Assembly (NCBI GenBank): GCA_030512295.1 | Contig: JAULSR010000002.1 | Location: 744,001-808,000, forward strand | DNA from: Bombardia bombarda | Taxonomy: Eukaryota > Ascomycota > Sordariomycetes > Sordariales > Lasiosphaeriaceae | DNA length: 64,000 bases | Direction: 5' to 3' | In this document: positions 11,186 to 22,973 of the stretch, one piece after another | Numbering within the stretch: position 1 is the first letter of the stretch | How the letters are laid out: each line of letters starts with the position of its first letter | The notes under the pieces: model-generated | What the model saw: only the letters and a program-made list of their open reading frames with translations | Databases searched by the model: none | Told to the model about the DNA's origin: nothing | Made by a program: the position numbers and the translations under genes

Positions 11186-11829
11186 TACACACGTTTGGTT
11201 AAATAACGGTGTTGTCAGTTTTTTATTTATACATAAAAGGAGGAGCAGTAAAGGGTTCAGGAGCGATTCTGGTTGGATGCGTATACCTTTTGGAAATAGG
11301 GGATATACCTAAGTAGATGCATATCTATGTTTGTTTGTTTGGTCTAGTGTCTTGTCATCGATAGTTACTAGAGGGGTGGCGAGGGAGTCCTGGCGTCCTT
11401 CTTTTAAGTGCCAATAGCCTGAGCATGGCTACTATGCCAATCATTCTCCGTCTTTAATTGAGCATCGAAATCTTCAAACTCGTGTTTCACATGGGATCTA
11501 TTTTGTGTGATCTGGCTTTGTTCATTGCTACTTGAAAAAGTACTCAGTAATGGTAATGCTAACGTTTTTGGGAAGAAATCTATCAACATGGTAACAGAGC
11601 CTTCCTTATACACCCTAAGCCGTACCCAATTCTCCTTTCCCCATTGTGCTGCAATTTGCTAATCCTGATGCCTTAGTTTCTGTTCGTTAAGCATGCCTTG
11701 ACTGCGCGCCTGATTGAGCTTTATTACGACGATTAGCCTCAGTGACAGGGTAGGTATGCTGGGGTTAGATGGCTCTCGCGTACCTTGCTCGGAGTAAGCC
11801 TCAGTGGCCAACTACTCGGTATGTTCCCT
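11186..11829. other. Intergenic, nothing recognised
   Basis: This is 3' flanking DNA of the regulator, AT-rich near 11220-11340. No supported gene is seen. Confidence 0.5.
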
Positions 11830-12270
11830 TCAGGCCTTTGGCGATAAAACCTTGTCCCTGGTTGAGAGCGTCGCCGCATAGTGACTGCTTGTGCTGGCTA
11901 CCATGGGTGGGGTCTGGTGGCCTTTCTCGTAAGCGTTGATCGCCGAAGGGTCGTTCGTGGAAATGTCGGTTGCCGTTGGTGGCAGGATCGGTGGCTCTTG
12001 GTTAGCGACCTGACTGTCCTCCTGCTCTTTGGCGATATACACCGAAGCGCGTGCTGGCTTGCCGGCTCTCTTCGGACTCCAAGCGAAAGCTTTGGAGGGG
12101 ATTTTGGTCTTGGTCCAAGTAACTCTGCCAGCGAGGACTTGGTTCAGGAAGTCTGTTGTGGTTGAATGCGCCTTGGCGGAGGTGCGGCGCATCCGTTGGA
12201 CGCGGACGAAGTGTCGCAACTCGAAAGTGGCCATTTTGTCGACTGTTGTAGTAAAGGTAGTATGGCTCAT
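11830..12270 (-). CDS. Hypothetical small basic protein
   Basis: This is an intronless frame of 146 residues from an ATG at 12270, beginning MSHTTFTTTVDKMATF. The frame opens further upstream to 12363, but the internal ATG follows a cleaner context. The first half is basic, with RVQRMRR and AFAWSPKRAGKPARAS. The second half is Pro/Thr/Ser-rich and probably disordered. I recognise no domain, signal peptide or membrane segment. It lies between the regulator and the LPMO. It may be a real lineage-specific gene or a chance frame, and nothing in the sequence separates these. Confidence 0.35.
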   Translation of the reverse strand: MSHTTFTTTVDKMATFELRHFVRVQRMRRTSAKAHSTTTDFLNQVLAGRVTWTKTKIPSKAFAWSPKRAGKPARASVYIAKEQEDSQVANQEPPILPPTATDISTNDPSAINAYEKGHQTPPMVASTSSHYAATLSTRDKVLSPKA

Positions 12271-12832
12271 TAAGCGGTGAGTCTTGGGGGTCTGGGTGAT
12301 GGGGCCTATTGAGAAACAAGGTTGTTTGGAAGAGAAAGAAGGAAGCCGCAGCGAGAATGTCAACGGAGGAACCTTGAATATCGAGGGACTGGCTTGATAT
12401 CCGTTGAATAGCCCTCGAGTTCGAATTCGGTAAAAGGGCGGGCCTGCTAGTGCCTGTTTTCCAAATCATACTGACAGTGAAGTCAACACATTCCAGTTAA
12501 GCTGGCCTCGTGCGGGCTACAAACATGGTTGCCTAAACGGAATATGTCCATCTAAGAAGATGGGATGAAGTATCCACTCTGATACGCAAAAGAGACTTGA
12601 CTCTGTGTTTGCCTACGAGAGGTGTATAATCAATGTGCAGGAATTGGTTCTCGAACTCGTGGAAACCTGGGTCATTACGAGAAAGTGTCATGAAGAACAA
12701 ACAAATCAACATCATGACATGTACAGTGTATGTTTTATTCGACTAAAATATGTACAAATAATTCCGTGGTGTCAGGCAATCAAGCTATCGCGTGTCATAT
12801 TCCATACAAAACTTTAACTTAGATCAGACCCT

Positions 12833-13891
12833 CTACAAACACTGAGAGTAGTAATCGTTGCTCTTGCTGCAGGTGGACCCGCTCGCGCAGGCAGTGCAGC
12901 CTGTCCAGCCGGAGCCACCGCACTGCGCATACTTGGCAAGCGAGCAGCCGGAAGGAGTCGTGGAGGAGGTGGTGGTTGCAGCCTTTGTGGTGGTAGCCAA
13001 GGTAGTGGCCGGCTTGGAGGTTGTGACGGGGGCGGCGCTCGATGTGACGGGGGTGGCGCTCGATGTGACTGGAGCTGGGCTAGTGCCACCTGAGGCGCCG
13101 CACGAGAAGACGGCCGGGCCAGGAACGGTGTAGCTGGTGAAGCCGGAATAGATCTGGAGAGTAGATGTCAGATTGGAGATTATAGGGGGTTTATAATGGA
13201 CTGGGAATGCCTTCTTACGTTGACAGTGTAGCCGGGATCAGTGTCCTTGAAGGCACCAGGGATAAGGGCGGTTTGGGATGGGGTGGTGCTTCCGCCTCCT
13301 GACACAGAGATTTGTGCGCACGAGATGTAAAACTGGGGGATTCCTGCGGGCCACGGGTTGTGGATGGCGAGTTGCTGGATACGCAGCAGGTATTCGCCGT
13401 TGGCGATGCATGCCGGGATCTTGAAGGTGTAGGAGTCTGGGGTGGATGGTTAGTGATTGCCTTTGTGATGTGACGGGAGCAAACTTACCAGCCATGGGCC
13501 ATGTTGCAGAACTTCCAGAGAAGGTAGGTCCAATGTCGAGAACCTTGAACCAGGCGCCACTTCCGTCATAGGAAGCTGCCGTGCTGGGAGCCTTGGACAT
13601 GTATACGGAGACAGGACCCTGGTGATAGACGGCCGTATCCAGAGTGAAGGTGAAGCTGTCGCCAGCCTTGACGGCAACAGTCTCGGTCGATGCACCGCTG
13701 CCGCCTCCAACATTGCACCTCAGGTCGTTCGAAGTCAAATCGGTGACAGGGGAGTTGTAGTTTGTGTTTTGGCGGATGTACTTGAAGACAGCGTTCTTGG
13801 TCGAACCAACAGTGAGCTGCTGGAAGATGTAATGAGCCGAGACATTGCTGACAGCCAGAGACAAGGCTGCTACGCCGACAAAACTCCTCAT
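12833..13891 (-). CDS. AA9 lytic polysaccharide monooxygenase with C-terminal CBM1
   Basis: This is a secreted copper monooxygenase that cleaves cellulose oxidatively. Exons on the minus strand are 13891-13489, 13436-13219 and 13153-12833, giving 313 residues. A signal peptide (MRSFVGVAALSLAV...VSA) ends so that the mature protein begins with His20 in HYIFQQ, the N-terminal half of the histidine brace. The second brace histidine is in AVYHQGPVSVYMS, and the axial tyrosine is in PQFYISCAQ. A Ser/Thr/Pro/Ala-rich linker follows. The last 34 residues form a type 1 cellulose-binding module with the usual cysteine spacing (YAQCGGSGWTGC...YYSQCL). The domain order AA9-linker-CBM1 is complete. It stands alone with no cellulase neighbour. 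Regioselectivity cannot be read from sequence. Both introns (13437-13488 and 13154-13218) are short and canonical. Confidence 0.96.
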
Positions 13892-15860
13892 GATGAAGCT
13901 TGGACTTGGGATGACTAGTACTGATGGGGTGGTTGTCAGTTCAGCAGTACGAGCACACAGCAGCAGACCAGGGACAATCTTAGACCTGGGCATTTTCCTC
14001 AATCTATATATTGCCAGCCATATGCTCGAAACAAGGTCGAAGCCAGGGTCCGAGTCGCATCAGATCAAGGGGCGCTAAGACGACAGAGGAAATATGGACG
14101 TCTCATTCCCGGTAGGTGGGATTGGTGACCCATAAGCATTGAGGCGGCCCGACAACCGAGTCTGCGGCTCCAGCTTTTCGGTGCTTAGTGGGCGCAATAC
14201 CACAGAAAATAGGTCGCTTGACCTGGTAAAACGCGGATCGCTAGGTCCGCACCGCTCGAAGAGGGGAGAGCCACGATAGGATCATGGAAGACCAACGGTT
14301 GCGCTGACCAATAGGAAAGAGCCGCAGAAGCACCCCGCCATGTTCATGTTCCCCACAACCAACGCACGTTGCATTTACTCGCGACTGCTGGTCTCCATCT
14401 AGCGCTGCCGAATCCAATGCATCGCTCGTGATGTGACCTTGGCGCGGAGTTTTGGTGCTCTAGCAGGCTCTTTTGTCGAGTGGACGGAAACCCGGGATTG
14501 CGGACACTGGACTTTCAGGCACCTAATGTCACTAACCTTGGTAGGAAGCTGGCGTCGTCTGTCTCGCTTCTTTGCTTGGAGGGGGAGAGGAATATGGCGT
14601 GTTGTTGATATCATCATGGTCCAAATACCCGTGCCATCGCACGAGAGCGGTTGAGAGCCCTGGAGTAGGAGGACGCTTTAATGACTGTGGTTTCGACTTT
14701 AACTAAAGTCAACACAACAAGGGCATCATGGCTGATCATAAATGTCGTTAAGCAAAATGAGGAGGAAGAGCACAAACCTTCGACACGAGAATGAATTTTA
14801 GAGGAGGCGGAGAGCAGGTATGTCTTGTCCAGTCCATTCTTTGTCGTTACAGTGCTATTCAAGGTAGGTGGGCGTCGAAGGTGGACTTGTCGCATAACTA
14901 ATTCAAGGTTAACAGCTGACAGCAGGATTGTTGGGCGCAGAGCGCACGTGAGCCAAGGCCCACCTTTTTTGGCGCACGGACGTCCCACTTAGTTATCTCT
15001 CGAAGGGAGCGCCACTGTAGATTTAGCTTCCTTTCTTCATCCACAAAATCAAGCAGAGAGTCACGGTCAAAGGTCTTTATAGCACCAATCCAGTGATCGA
15101 TTCTTGTCAATCCTTTCTATTTGTTGCCCCATGCCCTTGACCTTATATGGTAGCTGCGAGCTTTCCTTCGATTGTTTTTACAACGAATCTCGATTGAAAA
15201 CCTCCTCTTGAGCACCGCGATACAAGCCAGAATCGTCGTTTTTAGACCCCGGCCGCGCGTCGACAGCCAGGCTCGCAGGTCCTAGCGACGCCGAATAGCG
15301 CAACCCAACTCCATACATAGGCCCCGGTTTAGAAGATCCGAAACAGCAAAACCACCATCAACCTATTCCCAGACAGTGTCGCCGAAGAAGAGAAAGGCGG
15401 AACGGTCACCTGGAGGGATGGAGGGGGAGTTAGCTGACAGAATCTAGGTGGACAACGCGCCCACAAAACATGGGGAAGCGCAAGCGTCATCTTCGACGGG
15501 GTGGGCGTTTCTCGTCTATATGAGAGCACTGAAGATGGCGTGGGAAAGACTTTCCATCGCCTGACTTCGTAGAAATCTCAAGAGCTAGCAAGGCGAGGCC
15601 AGGACTTTGACGTCACTCACTCCAAGTGGCTGGGTACAACGTGTTTGATGTGACTGACGACTGAAGCCGGCCCTCGCGTCTAGCGAGTTCAGATTGAATG
15701 GCCTGGGCTCTCGCATTTAATTGCAACTCCCATCTCTTTTCTCTCCTCAACCATTTCTTTTCCTTTTCGCGCAAATCTTAAGCACACAAATTCACAACGC
15801 AGAACCCACAACACAATCCCTTCGCATATTCTCACAATCAGCAAAACGATCCACATCACA
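13892..15860. other. Long intergenic region, nothing recognised
   Basis: About 2 kb contains the LPMO promoter and the upstream region of the caspase-like locus. Frames of up to 124 residues on the minus strand have no recognisable content and no splice-supported extension. A CT-rich stretch precedes 15860, as is common before fungal starts. Confidence 0.5.
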
Positions 15861-17234
15861 ATGCTTGCCAAGCTCGCGCGCGGGTTTGTGAGCAGTAATC
15901 GCGACCTGCAGCCGTCGGGAATCGGAATGCCTTCGATGCTGTCGACAATCTTCAGAGCTGGCGAGGCCTTGTACGAGTCGGAACAGGCTGCGCAGGTCCT
16001 GACAATGGCCAAAAACAGCCTATCAGTCGCTGCGGGCTTCTACAAACCTGTTGAGTCGGACGAGGCAACTATTCCGACAGTTGACTCAAATGTCATGGAT
16101 GATGATGCTGTAGGTCTTCGCGCCACTGATTTGTATTGATGCCACTGACATTTGCCGATAACAGGTCGCCATTCCGTATGCACAACAGAGAGAGCCACAC
16201 ATCCTCCAAAGCATCCCTGCGTCTACAAATGGTGCTAGCCGACCTGACTCGCCAACTGCGTCAAATGTCATTAAGCGCCAACAGACAGTTCGCGTCTTGT
16301 TCCTCTCGTGGGACCGCAAAGGCCGCGAGCGCACAAGCAAAGCTGTCACACAGCTAAAGGAGCTTATGGGACAAACGTACGATTTCATCGTTCATGACTA
16401 CAGGATCCTGGAATCCGGTGTGGAGAAGCTGGAGGTGACCTTGGCCAACTATCTTCTCGAGCAGGGCTTCCACTCTAAGCTTCATAAAAAGAGCAAGAAT
16501 GAGCTCGTGATCATTGTGTACTCTGGGATGAGCACTGTGGTCACAAGCGACCAAATTTATCTACGCGGGTAAGCAACCTCGTTTCCAATAGATTTCGACA
16601 TGAAGCTTTGATGACCTCTGCGACTTGTTATAGAGATTACCGATAGATGCCCTGGAAGCCAATCCAACAGTACTTCGCGCTTGCCCCATACGACACCCTG
16701 ACCATCATGAACTGCTACTATACCCTGAACATAGCGAACGTTGATGGACAGCAAGGAACAAATATGGTCCTTGCCGCCAGCGCACTGTACAACTTACCTC
16801 AAGGTGGGTTCGGCAGCGAGTTCATGCGAAAGCCGGAGAACAATTGCCCAACATTGATCGCCGCCCTCGACGCCTACTCTCTGTGGCCGGCCATCTTTTT
16901 CGAGACGGTGCTCTCTGTGCTCGAGAACCCTGGCGTCTTCCCTGTTGTTTCGGTCCGGGACATCGAGATGGGGGTCATGGCTGCCTACCGAGCGAATGGA
17001 TTCTCCGAAGGCCTGTTTCAGAACACCCGCCCATGCTGCGAGTTTCTCAAGTCGCCCAGCAAAACTGGCGGCAACAATGAGAAGGTGATTGAGATTGAGC
17101 GGCCCGACGGCAAGCTGAAAGAGGATTGGAGATGTGAGGAGGACTTTGAGGACTGGGCGCTTATTGATGCTGAGAGGAGCAATGGGAAGAGATGCTGGGC
17201 GCGCCGGTATCCTGGGAGGGCCGGTTTCCTCTAA
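15861..17234 (+). pseudogene. Degenerate caspase-like protein, interrupted by a stop
   Basis: The layout resembles fungal caspase-fold (metacaspase-related) proteins. Exons are 15861-16109, 16165-16568 and 16634-17234. The strand VRVLFLSWD is followed by helical blocks and then LVIIVYSGMS. In active relatives that last block reads YYSGHG, so the catalytic histidine is replaced by Met. The later block LTIMNCYYTL corresponds to LILLDCCYA, where the nucleophilic cysteine position is Tyr. Both catalytic residues are therefore lost. With the only in-phase splice at 16569-16633, exon 3 hits a TAG at 16644 three codons in, before a 195-codon open frame that clearly continues the domain. I call it a decaying pseudo-protease gene. 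A misplaced intron or a sequencing error at the TAG (TGG would encode Trp) is the alternative. Confidence 0.55.
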
Positions 17235-18033
17235 GTCTAGTACAAAATGGTCAGACATTTTGGAGGGCTGTAGGCGGTAAGGGCTATTGCGATAGCTGGG
17301 AATATGGGGAGACTGGACTATCTGAAAAGCGGACACCTGAGAGGGGCTGATGGGACGGATGGAGTTCTTGACGCGAAAAAGGCTGTTGATGTGGTCGGAG
17401 ACGGGTGTTCGTGTCTAATCCCTATTAGACGAAGGTAAGTGAATCATTTCTACATGCACTAGCGAAAATATAGCGCATGCAGGATATTTCGTGATATTTA
17501 GCTATCAATTTTCATTTTAAATTATTACTGTCTTTTAGTGGTTGAAGTGGCTTGAGTAAGGACAGCATGATTAAACAAAAGCGTGGGTTGCAGGCGCCAA
17601 GCTCGAGGTAAACATGTTTCCGGGGTGCAAAGAAAGGGGCAATGTAAACAAAGCAACAATAATGTCTAGTGTGACTTTGAGACACGATTAATAATTAATA
17701 AATGGGTTGGTATGAATCAGGTAGCTCGAAACTTCTAACTATCTTTGAAGCGCCCCTGCGTAAATATGCTCACCCGGTGAGATTCGGCGCGACTTAGGTC
17801 CCAGGCTTCGGACGTCCGAGACACCGGACCCAGCCCGGTACGTGGGGGCCAAACATTTCCCATTCCTCATAACCTTCCATTCCTGTGCAACTTTTTGTTG
17901 CATCAAACCACCACCAAACGCCCCAATTTCCACAAAGCGGTTGTACACACACGCGTCGATAACGGTTTTGCTCCACGCGACCAACCACTTTCAGTCTCAC
18001 ACCCCCACGCAATAATCCCCAAAAGAAAATAAC
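17235..18033. other. Intergenic, nothing recognised
   Basis: This contains AT-rich 3' flank (17450-17720) and then the promoter of the ankyrin gene. No supported gene is seen. Confidence 0.5.
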
Positions 18034-18572
18034 ATGTATATCTCTCCGCAAGAATCCCACTACATCTCGGTCCTCGCCGGCCAAGGCGAGCTCTTCATGC
18101 TCAGTGCCTCCGTCAAGAACCTGGCGATACGAGAAAGCGTGCAGCCGGGCGACATTCTCATCGGCTGCAAGGACGACTTTCAGCAGACGGCGGCGCACAT
18201 TGCAGCCAAGTCTGGACAGAAAGGTAAGTGCCGAATCACCCATCGTGTCCAGATCCACCAAGGGGCTTTTCTAATAGCAAAATACAACCAGAATCCATCG
18301 AGAAATTAGCTGAACTGCTCGACACCGACGAGAAGAAGAAAATCTACTTCAACATGGCGAACCGTTTCTCGGGCGATCGGCCTACACACACGGCCATGCG
18401 CCATGGCTATTTTGATGTCTTGCAGGCGCTGGTCCGCCACGGGGCGGACCCAACGGCCAAGAACCGTTTCGGTGACGCTGTGGTGGATTACATTGGGGAC
18501 TATGAGCCCGAGGACGTGCAGAGGGTGGTTGATGATTACAAGGCTCGGATGGTCGTGGCGGGGGCGAGGTAA
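18034..18572 (+). CDS. Small ankyrin-repeat protein
   Basis: Two exons, 18034-18223 and 18292-18572, give 156 residues. The intron is canonical (GTAAGT, CTAAT branch, CAG) and splits a GAA codon. Ankyrin signatures are QQTAAHIAAKSGQ near residue 50 and TAMRHGYFDVLQALVRHGADPTAKNRFGD in the second half, so there are two or three repeats covering most of the protein. There is no signal peptide, membrane segment or enzymatic domain, and it probably acts as a cytosolic or nuclear binding scaffold. The length is complete for stand-alone ankyrin proteins of this type. Partner and process are unknown. Confidence 0.8.
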
Positions 18573-18604
18573 AGCTGGTCTGTGGATTGATGTTGCTGTT
18601 TTTG

Positions 18605-18660
18605 CATACAATCTTTTTCTTTTTCTTTTTTTCTTTTTCTTTTTTTCTTTTTCCTCTGGT
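18605..18660. repeat. CTTTTT-rich tract after the ankyrin gene
   Basis: A pyrimidine tract of repeated CTTTTT units lies about 40 bp after the stop codon. It may act in 3' end formation, but this is only a guess. Confidence 0.7.
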
Positions 18661-19121
18661 TTTAGCATATGATTTGTATCGTCATTTGTTCTGTAATTTT
18701 GTGCGTTATGTGAATGTTGATGATCTTCGGGTTTTTGTATGGCACAACTTTTATCCGAAGACGATGCGCTTTTTTTACGTTGTAGTCTAGAGACAATCTG
18801 TTGGTTATGGTGACAATAGCTTGGTCATATCACGACGGAATGCAAATGCCAATCTTTGTCCCTCGATCCAAGCGCGGGTTCCTGCAGCTCGGGATCGGTT
18901 CCGTCTGGGCGGTCCAGTCGACTTCAATGACGTCAACGCCGCATCATCGACAATCGCACGCCTTTGACACCTGACACCTGACGGGACTAACATCGCGACC
19001 GGGCTGTAAGTGACCGCAAAATGCATCAAAACACGCTGTTAACCTCCTTTTCCCCCTGGGACAGGCATGTCTTGTAATTTCCCCTTTCCACACTCAATTC
19101 TCCCAATCTTGTCTCAATCTC
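18661..19121. other. Intergenic, nothing recognised
   Basis: This lies between the ankyrin gene and the NTF2-like gene. No supported gene is seen. Confidence 0.5.
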
Positions 19122-20202
19122 ATGCATCATCCACGTATTGGACTTTCCAGCGGAAGCCTCACCTCATTGTCCAGAATAGTATTTCGTAGTTCACCCATCT
19201 CTCACCAAGTTCAAACATCAGCAGTAAGAAGAATGGCATCCGGAACACCCTCAGCGACCGCCAAGGCCCAGGCCGATTCGAACTCCAAGGCCCCGTCGTT
19301 CGAATCCATCGGCGTCAAAAACACCCAAGTCAACCAAGGCCAAGGCGTCAACCTGTCGTCCCACCAGAAGCTGCTCGTCGGCAGCGTTCTTGATGTTAGT
19401 ATCCGCCCCCTGCAACCACCCAAACACTACCACTAACACGCAGCCCAAATCAAGCTCTTCGCAGGCCGCCCCACCCTCTCCCACCTCTCCCTCTGGCTCC
19501 CCACCGCCACCTTCGCCGACCCCATCACCAGCGCGACGGGCTACGACCGCTTCGCCGCGCAGTGGTACGGCCTGCCCGCCGTCTTCGACCCCATCCAGCT
19601 CGTCTCGCACCAGGTCGTGTCTGCGGGCAACCCGATCGAGCTAGACCTATGCAACAAGTACACGCTCAAGGGCATCAAGAAAGAGCAGGAGATTGCCAGC
19701 CGCGTGAGGATCTTTGTTGACGAGGCCAGCGGCAAGATCGAGAAGGTGGAGGACAAGTGGGACGGCAAGCTGCCCGATGGGGTGTTTAGCGAGGTACGTC
19801 GGCGTCTTCTTGGCAGTGGCGGGGGCGGTGACAGCAGCAGTTTGGTCGTGACGGCGGTGCTGTTGGTACGAGACCTGGTTCTCTGGCCTTTGGACCTGTG
19901 GCTGTGGTCGGCCAATAATGGAGTCGAGTGGGCGTGGTGGGGTTTTTGTTGTTGTGCGTGGTGGTGGCCGTTTGTGGTATGAATAACCATCAACCAGCGC
20001 GGCCTTTGAGGCGGTTTTCTTCTCGTGCTTTCTTTTGGTTTCTACTTCTTTCAAGGGTGGGATCTGTACCCTCAGCTGCTAACATGATTTTTTCTAGGCA
20101 TTCCGCAAGCTAAATGCCGTCACGGTTCCTACCATGGTCAAGGTGCCCAAGACGGAGGAGGAGGACAGAAAGATGATAGCAGAACGGGAGGGGCAGAAGT
20201 AA
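19122..20202 (+). CDS. NTF2/SnoaL-like conserved fungal protein, possibly mitochondrial
   Basis: Exons 19122-19394, 19455-19793 and 20098-20202 give 238 residues. The core LFAGRPTLSHLSLWLP, followed by FADPITSATGYDRFAAQWYGL, has the look of the SnoaL/NTF2-like fold seen in uncharacterised fungal proteins. Function is unknown. The N-terminus has Arg and Ser and no acidic residues for 40 positions, suggesting a mitochondrial presequence. An internal ATG at 19233 (MASGTP) would give a cytosolic form. For intron 1 I prefer the AAG acceptor at 19454, which yields SVLDLFAGRP; the nearer CAG at 19443 is too close to the CTAAC branch and puts the core out of frame. Intron 2 is unusually long, at 304 bp. 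Confidence 0.75.
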
Positions 20203-21034
20203 GGGTGTTTTTGTCGAGGAGCCAAGTGAGGCAGGCAAGGCGGGGCAGAGGTTCATGCTTATCGCGTACTGATAATGTAACTATTAGTAATTTAAATTTC
20301 TGGGTCACAAGGACGTGGCGGTCCTCTTCAGATCAAAGTGTCTGATATTTCCCAGTTATCCCAATGGCAGATGGCATCCGACCTGAAATGAGCACACAAA
20401 ACGTGGAATCCGAATTTTCCCGTTTGCGCTCTGTCGCCCACCAAAGAGGTTCTGGGATACTAAAATAAATCAACATACGACTACAATGTAGATCTTTGCT
20501 TTGTCTCGTCGAAATCCAATCCACTAGAGGGACCTATTTATTCTGTTATCACCTCCCTTGGACGGTCAATAAAATTGATTTATGGGGACGGCGCACATGG
20601 ACCTGCTTTTGTCCCGTGTCTACTCGGTCACACCATGTTGCCCTTCCGCCCTCCACCGAGCAAGACATGTGGGAAAAGAGGGGCCAAGTTGACGAGATTG
20701 AAGCAGCCGGACCACGATGACCTACCGGCAATCTGCCAGACTGACTGGCAGTTTCTAGGGCTACGACCTGCCTTGCCTGCCTACCTACCTACCAAGGTGC
20801 CTACGAAATTCTGGCACCTGATGGAAGCAGCCGTGTTCGATTGGTTTGTGGGCGTTTAGGCTACTGGCCCAAGCTCGTACAACTTGACTGGGCAGTTTTG
20901 TTTTTGCACCGTCTGGATTTTTGAGCTGGCTGGCACTTGGGCTTGATTTCTTTCCTTTTTTCCCAAGATTTCGCGTTGTCTTCCTTGCCCATTCACGTAG
21001 CTGGACCGTCACAGTCGACGAGGCTGCTGCCAAA
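20203..21034. other. Intergenic, nothing recognised
   Basis: This is the 3' flank of the NTF2-like gene and the promoter of the rhodopsin-domain gene. Short frames only. Confidence 0.5.
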
Positions 21035-22603
21035 ATGTGGCACGTTGCGGGCATCGAGGTTAAGCCGAGAAACTACGACATCATCGTCTTGACCTTCTTA
21101 TTCCTTACCTTTGCATTCATCGTTGTCTGCCTGAGGCTTTACGCCAGAGCATTCGTTATTCGGAATCTGGGTATTGACGACTACCTGATCATTACCGCAA
21201 CGGTGTGTCTACTACTTACCTGAAGTTAGAAATGATTTTTCTAGCTTGCTGATATCAATCTACCTGCCACACAGATCACAGCGATATACTTACAGTACGC
21301 TGTCATGGAGCGTACGTCTTCAAAAGAGAGCCCCCTGACACGCCCTCGTTGACAACCCTCACACATGACAGAAATTAGATTTGACTTTGGTTTCGGTCTC
21401 GAAAAGATATCCGAAAGACCCTTTACCAAAACCACCCACCAGTACCTCGTAACGCATGTTGTTGCGATGGCGGAGATCAAGCTATCCTTTCTTTTCCAGT
21501 ACCGCCGAATCTTCCAGTCGCCGCCGGCCAAGAGAATCATCAACATCATTTTGATCTGGTTCATTGTCTACGGCGCCTTTGCTATCTTCTCATGCATCTT
21601 CACATGTTGGCCGGTAGCAAGGTACTGGGACGAGTCGATCACTGGGCCCGGAGGCTGCCTTGACCGCGTCATCCTTCAGTGGGTCTTGAACGTTGTCAAC
21701 ATCATAAACGACTTTATCTTGTTTTTTCTACCCATGCCGTTTCTGAAGAGTCTCCATGTCAAGCCGCGGGTTCGAGCGGCCTTGATTGCCGTGTTTGCCG
21801 CTGGTGGGCTGTAAGTAACTCCCCAGTCTTTTACCCTATCTCCCTTTTTTATACTTGGGGCTTTTTGAACATTGCTGCCCCATGACACTCACATCCAACT
21901 CTTTTATTCGTTAGGGTCTGCATCATATCTATCATACGTCTACGATACCTCGCTTTTATCGACCCAGGTATCAAGCCCGGTGACGTGACTAGCGTTGATC
22001 AGTCAGGCTGTAAGTTAGTTCAGTTACGGTCCATCTATCCCTCAGCCCACCTTCCTATCACAGCCATACTCTAACATGGAGCGGCCCCCAGATTTCAACA
22101 ACGCATCTCTATGGAGCTGCCTCGAGATTTACATTGGCATCATCTGCGCCTGCGTTGCCGGAATTAAACCCCTCTTCTCCAAGCTTCTCTCAGGCCCGGA
22201 CGCATTGTCCGGCGAGACAAGCCGGACCTTAAGGACTGGAACTGGGTTCGGACGTACAGGCACTCGGGGTCAAATGAGCAGGCATATCAGCGCCGCCATC
22301 AGCAACGACTCGGTACCCCTGCGCAGCTTCATTCGCGACCTCGACGACAGTCATAACCAGAAATATCCTCATTCCGACGACGTGGAGCTGCAATCTGTTC
22401 CCGCGGGGAATGACAGGCACAGATTCGAGATCTTGATAGAGAGGACCGTCGATGTGAGATCCGTAAAAGGAGACGACGATGGGAGCGTAAAGGACCTAGG
22501 AGTGAGAGTGGCGTGCGAGGGAGAAACACATCTCAGCCGTCGCAGTAGCATCGATGTCACTCCCAACATGATTCACACACATGGAAAGCTGCTGCCGGGA
22601 TAA
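21035..22603 (+). CDS. Rhodopsin-domain (PTH11/SAT4-like) integral membrane protein
   Basis: Exons 21035-21202, 21275-21311, 21372-21810, 21915-22009 and 22092-22603 give 416 residues. The first about 270 residues carry seven hydrophobic segments and family landmarks. These are RLYAR with the following DDYLII, the FGFGLE loop, EIKLSFLFQYRRIF, a CWPVARYW loop with a nearby GGCLDR, and the ending NNASLWSCLEIYIGIICACVAGIKPLF. The rest is a hydrophilic cytoplasmic tail rich in Ser, Asp and Arg. This fungal family is related to PTH11-type receptors and is common in secreted-signal sensing and next to secondary-metabolite genes, but ligands are rarely known. It lacks a CFEM domain. All four introns fit the phase and the conserved motifs across junctions. 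Confidence 0.9.
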
Positions 22604-22973
22604 GGTTGCGTATCGTGTGAAGGGAAGCCAATGGAGAAGATAGGGATCCAGACCTCTAATGTTGTGAGCCGGGGAGCAAAAACTTTTTACTGGACCATGG
22701 GTCGGTATGCGATGTAGGATAAGTGCTGGGTGGAAGCGGCATAATATTTGCTATACTATCAGAGAAAAAGGGAGGGTTCTGACATGAATCCGCCGTGGGG
22801 TTGGTTCATTATTGCTCCAGTATTTAGGCAAACTTAGCGTATTCAATGAACTTCTACCTTTCGAAAATTGCTTTTTGGTCAAAATAAAACCCCCACAAGT
22901 CCCTACGCAACGACTAGAATCAATAGTACCCAAAATAAACGTCCCACAGAGGCAAAAGCGGATTGTCTCGGCA
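22604..22973. other. Intergenic between convergent loci
   Basis: Short spacer between the rhodopsin-domain gene and the MFS pseudogene. No gene is seen. Confidence 0.5.
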
